A stretch of 5,031 nt of DNA. Source: Bacteroidales bacterium. Its GTDB lineage: Bacteria > Bacteroidota > Bacteroidia > Bacteroidales > DTU049. A program made the translations under genes and the position numbers. Under the pieces are notes generated by a model that was not told where the DNA came from, did no database searches, and was given only the letters and a program-made list of their open reading frames with translations. Where the stretch lies: NCBI GenBank assembly GCA_018056215.1, contig JAGPGB010000101.1, positions 1-5,031 on the forward strand, read 5' to 3'. Shown one piece after another: positions 1-5,031 of this stretch (positions within the stretch are counted from its first letter, which is position 1; each line of letters opens with the position of its first letter).

Positions 1-168
1 ATAGGTTTTGTCTTTATTATAATGATATTTATCTATAGGTGGATTAGAATGATTATAAACAGTTTTAGAACAATTAAAAATTTCCATATTATTTATTTTT
101 TGTATTTTTGCATTCAGGAAATCGTTCCTTTTTTATTTGGATATAGTTGTTTAAAAAATATAATATGA
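1..168 (+). CDS. DUF4271 domain-containing membrane protein, C-terminal fragment (5' end outside window)
   Basis: Frame 1 is open from the first base to the TGA at 166-168, giving 55 codons with no start, so this is the 3' end of a gene that begins upstream. Two hydrophobic stretches are visible: one begins IGFVFIIMIFIY at the window edge, and the second, after a short basic segment (RTIKN), reads FHIIYFLYFCIQEIVPFLF. The pattern FHI.YfLY.C..EI.P resembles the C-terminal transmembrane end of DUF4271 proteins, multi-pass inner-membrane proteins of unknown function in Bacteroidota that are often encoded just before the HemD-like gene, as here. The stop overlaps the next gene's ATG in an ATGA junction, which suggests translational coupling. 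The open frame and its end are seen directly. The family name is from recalled motif and context, and no function is claimed. Confidence 0.72.
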   Translation: MGFVFIIMIFIYRWIRMIINSFRTIKNFHIIYFLYFCIQEIVPFLFGYSCLKNII

Positions 169-1142
169 GAAGTATGGACGATAAATATAAAATACTAATT
201 TCCCAGTTTAAGCCTAATGATTATGAAAAAAGTCCTTATCATGCATTAGAGCTCAAATACAATTTAGAATTTTCTTTCATTAAATTATTTAATGTAGAAT
301 GTATAGATATCAAGGATTACAGAAATCAAAAAATAGATATTAATAAATACTTTGGTATTATTTTTACTAGTAAAATAGCATTAGATTATTTTTTTAGTTT
401 ATTAGAGCAATCAAGGACAACTATATCGAATGAGATGAGATATTTCTGTCTAACAGAGCAAATAGCTTTGTATTTACAGAAATATATGAGATATAAAAAA
501 AGAAAGTTCTTTTTTGGCACTGGAACGCCCGAGAGTGTAATAGAGAATCTAAAACAATTCTCTAATGAGAAATTTATTTTAGTCTCTAGCTCAGATGGTA
601 ATGAAAGCTTTGCAAATGCTCTCCGTCAGCATAACATCAATTTTGATAACCTTTTTGTATGTAAAAATGTACCCGTAAACATTTCAAACATTAATATCAA
701 AGATTACAAAATGTTGGCTTTCTTTTCTCCACATGGTATAGAATCATTATTCCATAATTTCCCTAACTATGAACAAGGTGATCAAGTAATAGCTGTGTGT
801 GGTGAATATACAAGAAAAATGGCTGAAGAACATAATTTAAAAATCTCTGTTTATTCTCCTACTAAAGAATTTCCTTCGTTAGTACACGCTCTTGATGATT
901 TTTTTGCTAAACAAAATAATAAGCTAGCTAAAAATATTAAAAATGAGGAAAAAATAGAAACCGATAATGATAATACTAAAACCATCAATACTAAAAAGGT
1001 AAAACCTGCTAATACAAAAAATGATAATACAAAAAAATCACCTAAAAAAACTTCTAAATCAGCAAAACCTTCTATTACTACTTCCTCAAAAAAAATTTCT
1101 AATTCTAAATCGACAACTACTAAGACAAAAAAATCTGGTTGA
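165..1142 (+). CDS. hemD: Uroporphyrinogen-III synthase family (HemD-like) protein with Lys-rich C-terminal tail
   Basis: HemD cyclises hydroxymethylbilane to uroporphyrinogen III in the cytoplasm, at the branch point to haem, sirohaem and B12. From ATG 165 the protein is 325 residues, and residues 1-250 match the Bacteroidota HemD-like family. Visible motifs are KILISQFKP (9-17), KSPY (22-25), IIFTS (65-69, first lobe), MRYFCLTEQIALYLQKY (91-107), FFFGTG (115-120), AFFSPHGIESLF (185-196, second lobe) and PTKEFPSLVHAL (232-243). Residues 253-325 form a low-complexity basic tail that makes the protein longer than the roughly 250 residues usual for HemD. ATG 165 is preferred because it overlaps the upstream stop as ATGA; ATG 174 is also possible. 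The TTG at 147 extends further into the upstream gene and is less likely. No other tetrapyrrole gene lies nearby, so the family is secure but the enzymatic role in this organism is inferred. Confidence 0.86.
   Translation: MRSMDDKYKILISQFKPNDYEKSPYHALELKYNLEFSFIKLFNVECIDIKDYRNQKIDINKYFGIIFTSKIALDYFFSLLEQSRTTISNEMRYFCLTEQIALYLQKYMRYKKRKFFFGTGTPESVIENLKQFSNEKFILVSSSDGNESFANALRQHNINFDNLFVCKNVPVNISNINIKDYKMLAFFSPHGIESLFHNFPNYEQGDQVIAVCGEYTRKMAEEHNLKISVYSPTKEFPSLVHALDDFFAKQNNKLAKNIKNEEKIETDNDNTKTINTKKVKPANTKNDNTKKSPKKTSKSAKPSITTSSKKISNSKSTTTKTKKSG
921..1139 (+). other. Low-complexity basic tail of the HemD-like protein, likely disordered
   Basis: This stretch encodes the last 73 residues of the HemD-like protein (residues 253-325 from ATG 165). 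I count 21 lysines and 13 threonines, much serine and asparagine, about six acidic residues, and no aromatic residues. Short units such as NTK recur (codons starting at 972, 987, 1011 and 1026), followed by KKSPKKTSKSAKPS and a run rich in S, T and K. The DNA is A-rich, with A7-A8 runs at 1031-1037, 1044-1050, 1088-1095 and 1127-1133. The composition points to an intrinsically disordered, positively charged extension, not a folded domain. A role in binding nucleic acid or anionic surfaces is only a guess from charge. Confidence 0.8.
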
Positions 1143-1195
1143 TTTAATATCATTGCTTACTTTATAAAACAACATTTAATTATTTCTATTTTTTA
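1143..1195 (+). other. Only intergenic gap longer than 25 bases; no signal recognised
   Basis: These 53 bases separate the HemD-like gene from rnpA. They are very AT-rich. I see no GC-rich hairpin followed by T's that would mark an intrinsic terminator, no purine-rich ribosome binding site before the rnpA ATG, and no TAnnTTTG-type Bacteroidota promoter box. Read-through from the upstream gene into rnpA is therefore the simplest interpretation. Confidence 0.5.
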
Positions 1196-1603
1196 ATGAC
1201 TGATAGATTAAAAAAATTACGCATAATTTCTAAAAAACAAAAAGATAAACTTTTTAACCAGGTACCTAAATTAGACTATCCTTTTAAAATTTATCATTTA
1301 ATAGAGAATGGACAAGGAGAGCTACATTGCTTAATAGCTGTCAGTCGCAAACAGTTTAAAAAAGCTGTATCTAGAAATAGAATTCGCCGTGTAGTGAGAG
1401 CTGCCATTTTTGATATTATGGATGAGGTGAATGCAGAGCTACAAGACAAACATCAAAATTTGTATATTGCTTTAGTTTACATTGGTGATGAAAGTCCTAA
1501 ATATAAAATCATAAAAGAAAAAATAATTGTATTTTTACATCGTTTATTAAATTATGAAGATAATAAAGAAAATACTGATAGCACCATTCATACTATTAAT
1601 TAA
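1196..1603 (+). CDS. rnpA: Ribonuclease P protein component
   Basis: RnpA is the small basic protein subunit of RNase P. It binds the catalytic RNA (rnpB, not in this window) and helps it remove 5' leaders from precursor tRNAs. The product is 135 residues, within the family's usual range. The diagnostic RNR region is present as FKKAVSRNRIRRVVRAA (54-70), with the basic residues R60, R62, R64, R65 and R68 that contact RNA. It is preceded by the strand LHCLIAVS (43-50) and followed by the C-terminal strand and helix (YIALVYIGDE, then KIIKEKIIVFLHRLL). The acidic residue often found after the last arginine of the motif (RE) is alanine here. ATG 1196 is the natural start; no Shine-Dalgarno is visible, as is usual in Bacteroidota. 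The last 16 codons plus the stop overlap yidD by 50 bases, and that C-terminal tail (NYEDNKENTDSTIHTIN) is poorly conserved in type. Confidence 0.95.
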   Translation: MTDRLKKLRIISKKQKDKLFNQVPKLDYPFKIYHLIENGQGELHCLIAVSRKQFKKAVSRNRIRRVVRAAIFDIMDEVNAELQDKHQNLYIALVYIGDESPKYKIIKEKIIVFLHRLLNYEDNKENTDSTIHTIN

Positions 1604-1853
1604 GCTATATCAAGTAGCTTTTTCTCCATTGTTTCCGAAATCTTGTAGATTTTATCCTACCTGCTCTGCATATGCTGTAGATGCACTTAAAAAACATGGA
1701 CCAATCAAAGGTTTATTGTTAGCAACATATAGAATCATTAGATGTAATCCTTGGGGAGGCTATGGATATGATCCTGTACCCGACAAATTTGTTTTTGTTA
1801 AATTTAAATCATCAAATAATTTTGAAAATATAAATACTCATGAAAAAAATTAA
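1554..1853 (+). CDS. yidD: Membrane protein insertion efficiency factor YidD
   Basis: YidD is a small protein of the inner face of the cytoplasmic membrane that assists YidC-dependent insertion of membrane proteins. The 99-residue product has an N-terminal amphipathic, hydrophobic helix (MKIIKKILIAPFILLIKLYQ). The family signature follows: SPLFPKSCRFYPTCSAYAVD (24-43), with cysteines C31 and C37, then HGPIKGLLLATYRIIRCNPW (48-67) with C64, then GGYGYDPVP (68-76). The roughly 23 residues after DPVP are a variable extension; typical members run about 70-85 residues. ATG 1554 is the only ATG ahead of the conserved block, so a 50-base overlap with rnpA in another frame is required. The gene also overlaps the following protease by 14 bases. 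Adjacency to rnpA is the widely conserved arrangement, but yidC does not follow here. Confidence 0.95.
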   Translation: MKIIKKILIAPFILLIKLYQVAFSPLFPKSCRFYPTCSAYAVDALKKHGPIKGLLLATYRIIRCNPWGGYGYDPVPDKFVFVKFKSSNNFENINTHEKN

Positions 1854-3495
1854 AAATATCTTAAAAATCATCATTTTTGTAATTATTGGAATTTTTTCAT
1901 TTCGAGCTGTAGTTGGAGATATTAGTTTCGAATTAGTCAAAAATTTAGATATTTTCACCTCAGTGATGCAAGAACTCAATAAAAACTATGTAGATGAAAT
2001 ACAACCAGGTAGCTTAACTAAAACTGCTATTGATGAAATGCTCAAAAGTTTAGATCCATATACTGAGTTTATCCCCGAAAGTGATATAGAAGATTACAAG
2101 CTAATGACAACAGGACAATATGGTGGAGTAGGTGCACTAATACAAAAATTAGACAGCTTTGTAGTAGTATCTGAACCATACGAAGGTTTCCCTGCTTATA
2201 ATGCTGGACTAAGGGCAGGAGACGTAATTTTAGAAATTAATGGTGTCAGTGTAAAAGGTAAATCTACTCAAGAAGTTAGCGATATGCTAAAAGGTGCTCC
2301 AGATACAGATGTAGAAATTACTTTTAAAAATATTTTTGATGATAATATTAAAAAAGTAAAATTAACTAGAAAAGAGATTAAACTGCCTGAAGTACCCTAT
2401 TATGGCATAGTAGCTCCACATATAGGCTATATTTCTTTATCTTCTTTCACAATGAATTGTAGTAATACTGTAAAAGATGCACTATTAAAATTAAAAGAAA
2501 ATGATCCTAAATTGCAAGGTTTAATCTTAGATTTACGAAATAATGGTGGAGGCTTACTAAATGAAGCTGTCAATATCATAAATATTTTTGTGCCTAAAAA
2601 TACTGAAGTTGTTAGCACAAAAGGCAGACTGCCAGAGGCTAATAGAGTTTATAAAACTATGCAAGCACCAGTAGATCTAGAAATACCACTTTGTGTTTTA
2701 ATAAATGAAAATAGCGCTTCTGCTAGTGAAATAGTAGCTGGTGCTTTGCAGGATTTAGATAGAGCTGTGATCATAGGTGAGCAATCATATGGTAAAGGAC
2801 TCGTACAAAATATTGTAAATCTACCATATAATTCAAAATTAAAAGTTACTATTGCTAAATACTACATTCCATCAGGCAGATGTATACAAAAAATTGATTA
2901 TAGCGATAAAACTAATGGTGTGGGTAGACAAATATCTGCAGATGAACAAAAAATATTTTTTACAAAAAATAAACGTCCTGTAAAAGATGCAGGAGGCATC
3001 TTGCCAGATATCGATGTTAAAATAGACAGTATATCTGCTTTCACGGCTGCACTATATGTAGGTCAACATATTTTTAAATTTGCCACATTATACTCTATTA
3101 AGCACCCCACTATCCCTCAACCAGATCAATTCAAACTATCAGATGCAGACTATAATGAATTTATAGCTTATATGAAAGACAAGGAAATCAAATACTCATC
3201 TCCACTAAAAATGGAACTCGATAAACTTACAAAATTAGCTGAAGACGAAAAAAAATTAGATCTTATAAAAGATGATATAGAACTTTTGAAGAAAAAAATA
3301 ACTTTAGATAATCAAGAAGAACTCATACATTACAAAGATGAGATAACTACTATTCTTGCTCCAGAGATTATTTCTAGATATTACTACCAGAAAGGCCGCA
3401 TTCAATATGAGCTACAAAATGATAATTTCACACATAAAGCTGTAGAAATCTTAACCAATCCATCACAATACAACAATATTTTGAGTGTAAAATAA
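1840..3495 (+). CDS. ctpA: S41 family C-terminal processing peptidase (CtpA/Prc-like)
   Basis: This is a periplasmic serine protease with a Ser-Lys dyad, of the tail-specific/C-terminal processing type that trims or degrades envelope proteins. The 551-residue product begins with KKIK and a hydrophobic segment (about 8-25) that serves as signal peptide or membrane anchor. An N-terminal helical part contains LKSLDPYTEFIP (68-79). A PDZ domain (about 93-175) includes GGVGALI and AGLRAGDVILEING. The S41 core (about 190-390) carries GYISLSSF (196-203), LILDLRNNGGGLLNEAV (228-244), NENSASASEIVAGALQD (289-305) and GEQSYGKGLVQ (313-323). By alignment with E. coli Prc (S452, K477, Q481), the catalytic residues are S294, K319 and Q323; the Ser-Lys spacing of 25 is kept. 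The C-terminal domain (about 400-551), with long charged helices and the EIISRYYYQKGRIQYEL motif, is typical of Bacteroidota members. ATG 1840 overlaps the yidD end by 14 bases. Its substrate is unknown. Confidence 0.94.
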   Translation: MKKIKNILKIIIFVIIGIFSFRAVVGDISFELVKNLDIFTSVMQELNKNYVDEIQPGSLTKTAIDEMLKSLDPYTEFIPESDIEDYKLMTTGQYGGVGALIQKLDSFVVVSEPYEGFPAYNAGLRAGDVILEINGVSVKGKSTQEVSDMLKGAPDTDVEITFKNIFDDNIKKVKLTRKEIKLPEVPYYGIVAPHIGYISLSSFTMNCSNTVKDALLKLKENDPKLQGLILDLRNNGGGLLNEAVNIINIFVPKNTEVVSTKGRLPEANRVYKTMQAPVDLEIPLCVLINENSASASEIVAGALQDLDRAVIIGEQSYGKGLVQNIVNLPYNSKLKVTIAKYYIPSGRCIQKIDYSDKTNGVGRQISADEQKIFFTKNKRPVKDAGGILPDIDVKIDSISAFTAALYVGQHIFKFATLYSIKHPTIPQPDQFKLSDADYNEFIAYMKDKEIKYSSPLKMELDKLTKLAEDEKKLDLIKDDIELLKKKITLDNQEELIHYKDEITTILAPEIISRYYYQKGRIQYELQNDNFTHKAVEILTNPSQYNNILSVK

Positions 3496-3517
3496 CTTGA
3501 CCTCTAGCAATGTCTTT

Positions 3518-5029
3518 ATGAAAAATGTTTCTAAAAATATTTTCCCATATATTTACACAATATTAATAGGTTTATTAATAACTGGAATATTTTATTCTTT
3601 ATTTTTAATATCCGCTTCAGAGATTACTTTAGCACTTGTTTGGTTAATAGAAGGGAAATATAAAGAAAAATTCAAAAAATTTACAAAACAACCATATGCA
3701 ATGCTATGGATAGCAATGTATCTATTGCTGGTAATAGGCATGCTATATACAGCTAATATCAAATCTGGGTTAAACGATTTACAAGTAAAATTACCCATGT
3801 TAGTTTTGCCATTGATTTTTGCCACTACTTACCCGACTGAATTTATAAAAAAATATTTTAATAAATTTTACTTGTTTTTAGCATTTATTTATGTTCTAAT
3901 ACCTATAATTTCATTATCATTTGGATGGATAGACAACCTCAAAGAGATACCTTGGTATAGAAATCATATAAGAGCTTCACTACTTATTACCATAGCTATA
4001 TCAATAATATTATTTGCTAATGATTCTGTAAAAATCAAATATTATCAAATCATTCATCCCTTATTAATAGTTCTTTTCATTACATTTCAAATTTTAAATG
4101 CTTCACTAGCCCCATTTATTTTATCTTTATTAATAATTTTTATTTGGATAGTCAGCAGAATATCTAAAAGAAATAAATATGTAGCGATAGGAGCTATAGC
4201 GATCTTTATTATTTCACCTCCACTAATATTTTATTTATCTTATCAAAGTTATTTTGGTATTCCCAAAAATATTAAAAATATAGAAAATATAGAAATAGAA
4301 AATAGAAATGTATATAATCCATACGCACTAGATAAAAGTTTAGTAAAAAAATGGAATGAAATATCCACCAAACCAATCGACGAGATTAAAACCTTTTCTG
4401 ATAGCAATTATTATGCATTAGTACGTTTTTTAGCTTCTAAAAATTATCCTATAGATACTACTGGATTAAAAATGCTGAATGATGAAGAGATTAAAGCTAT
4501 AGAGAATAATATAACTAATTACAGATTAATGAGTTCATTACCATTAGAGCATAGATTGTATAATTTATATTATGAAATTTATAGAGTTAAAAAAGATAAA
4601 CAAATAGGTTTTTATGGTTCTTTAAGTCAAAGATTAGTTTATTTGAAAGCAGGTATTACACTTATAAATGAAAAGCCTTTTTTCGGATGGGGTACAGGTG
4701 ATGTGAGTACAGCATTTAAAAATTATTATCAAAAATATTACCCTCAAGTACCAGAAAAATTATACAGAAAAACACATAACCAATTTGTAACAATAGGTGT
4801 AGCACTAGGTATAGTAGGGATGTTGCTACTACTGATTTTATGGTTTTATCCCATCTTTAACAAAAAAAGCAGAACTAATTTAACAAGTTTATGGATATGT
4901 ATATGGATAATTTTCTCTACAATGATGCTACTCGAAGATATGCTCGAGGGACAACAAGCCACGACAATGACTGTATTTTTCTTAACCTTTTATTCAATGT
5001 TTTGGCAGCCGCAACTAAAAGAAAACTAA
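3518..5029 (+). CDS. O-antigen ligase family (Wzy/WaaL-type) multi-pass membrane protein
   Basis: Members of this family (Wzy_C, glycosyltransferase GT-C type) either join undecaprenyl-linked glycan to lipid A core or polymerise repeat units on the periplasmic side of the inner membrane. The 503-residue product has about ten to twelve hydrophobic segments, including roughly 11-33, 60-78, 89-102, 117-137, 150-167, 173-195, 197-214, 222-243, 424-445, 456-472 and 482-497. A large hydrophilic loop (about 244-421) precedes the last membrane helices. Family marks in and after the loop are SQRLVYLKAG (370-379), KPFFGWGTGDV (386-396), THNQF (419-423, with candidate catalytic His420) and GVALGIVG (427-434). 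The loop segment ALVRFLASKNYP to NDEEIKAIENNI recalls other Bacteroidota homologues. ATG 3518 is preferred: it lies 22 bases after the protease stop. A TTG at 3497 would add seven residues. The stop TAA is two bases from the window end. Ligase versus polymerase cannot be settled from sequence alone. Confidence 0.88.
   Translation: MKNVSKNIFPYIYTILIGLLITGIFYSLFLISASEITLALVWLIEGKYKEKFKKFTKQPYAMLWIAMYLLLVIGMLYTANIKSGLNDLQVKLPMLVLPLIFATTYPTEFIKKYFNKFYLFLAFIYVLIPIISLSFGWIDNLKEIPWYRNHIRASLLITIAISIILFANDSVKIKYYQIIHPLLIVLFITFQILNASLAPFILSLLIIFIWIVSRISKRNKYVAIGAIAIFIISPPLIFYLSYQSYFGIPKNIKNIENIEIENRNVYNPYALDKSLVKKWNEISTKPIDEIKTFSDSNYYALVRFLASKNYPIDTTGLKMLNDEEIKAIENNITNYRLMSSLPLEHRLYNLYYEIYRVKKDKQIGFYGSLSQRLVYLKAGITLINEKPFFGWGTGDVSTAFKNYYQKYYPQVPEKLYRKTHNQFVTIGVALGIVGMLLLLILWFYPIFNKKSRTNLTSLWICIWIIFSTMMLLEDMLEGQQATTMTVFFLTFYSMFWQPQLKEN
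4265..4309 (+). repeat. Imperfect 9-bp tandem repeat inside the ligase gene
   Basis: Five consecutive 9-base units can be laid out: AAAAATATT, AAAAATATA, GAAAATATA, GAAATAGAA, AATAGAAAT. The first three are near-identical and the last two are degenerate. They encode KNI-KNI-ENI-EIE-NRN at the beginning of the large periplasmic loop (residues 250-264). Because the unit is a multiple of three, copy-number change would lengthen or shorten the loop without breaking the frame. It may simply be low-complexity DNA in an AT-rich genome. Confidence 0.55.
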
Positions 5030-5031
5030 AC

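Noticed and set aside
82..110. Possible Bacteroidota-type promoter: TATTTTTG at 103-110 fits TAnnTTTG, with a weak TTC at 82-84 as the -33 element.
   Set aside because: It lies inside the DUF4271 coding region (encoding part of FLYFC), the -33 element is poor, and chance matches are expected in such AT-rich DNA. The ATGA junction already explains expression of the downstream gene.
147..164. TTG 147 as the start of the HemD-like gene.
   Set aside because: It would overlap the upstream gene by 22 bases with a rare start codon, while ATG 165 sits exactly at the upstream stop and ATG 174 is just ahead of the conserved KILISQ.
972..1034. CRISPR-like or mobile-element repeats suggested by recurring AATAC(T/A)AAA units.
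   Set aside because: The spacing is irregular, the units are only nine bases, and they fall in frame as Asn-Thr-Lys codons of a low-complexity protein tail.
851..1153. Minus-strand open frame of 100 codons.
   Set aside because: It is the antisense of the A-rich tail of the HemD-like gene; its Leu/Val/Phe-rich translation follows from that composition and resembles no real protein.
1143..1195. Terminator or separate rnpA promoter in the gap before rnpA.
   Set aside because: No stable hairpin with a T run and no promoter-like box can be seen; the gap is short and simply AT-rich.
2427..2618. Minus-strand open frame of 63 codons.
   Set aside because: It lies opposite the conserved catalytic core of the S41 protease and has no family features.
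3592..3825. Minus-strand open frame of 77 codons.
   Set aside because: It lies opposite the conserved membrane segments of the ligase gene and has no recognisable features.

Overview
The window looks like chromosomal DNA of an AT-rich member of the Bacteroidota (Bacteroidetes); by eye about 70% of bases are A or T. The evidence is the gene set and order: DUF4271 membrane protein, uroporphyrinogen-III-synthase-like protein, rnpA, yidD, a C-terminal processing (S41) protease with the long C-terminal domain seen in this phylum, and an O-antigen ligase family protein. The absence of Shine-Dalgarno sequences in front of the starts also fits. The standard bacterial code fits every gene, with TGA and TAA as stops. 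I cannot name a genus.

Layout: every gene is on the + strand and they are tightly packed. Bases 1-168 are the last 55 codons of a DUF4271 membrane protein whose start lies outside the window. Its TGA overlaps the ATG of the HemD-like gene (165-1142) in an ATGA junction. That protein has a normal-looking two-lobed domain followed by an unusual lysine/threonine/serine/asparagine-rich tail of about 73 residues. After 53 bases comes rnpA (1196-1603), the protein subunit of RNase P. It overlaps yidD (1554-1853) by 50 bases, and yidD overlaps the S41 protease (1840-3495) by 14 bases. The O-antigen ligase family gene (most likely 3518-5029) starts 22 bases after the protease stop and ends two bases before the window edge.

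Overlaps and short gaps throughout suggest one transcription unit with translational coupling. I found no convincing internal promoter, terminator, structural RNA, insertion sequence or CRISPR array. No gap between genes exceeds 53 bases.

The last three genes share an envelope theme: membrane-protein insertion (YidD), periplasmic proteolysis (S41 protease) and surface-glycan ligation or polymerisation (Wzy/WaaL family). rnpA-yidD is the remnant of the widespread rpmH-rnpA-yidD-yidC cluster, without rpmH or yidC here. I see no clearly new system. The best leads are the role of this HemD-like protein outside any visible tetrapyrrole gene cluster, its basic disordered tail, and the strongly coupled envelope genes.
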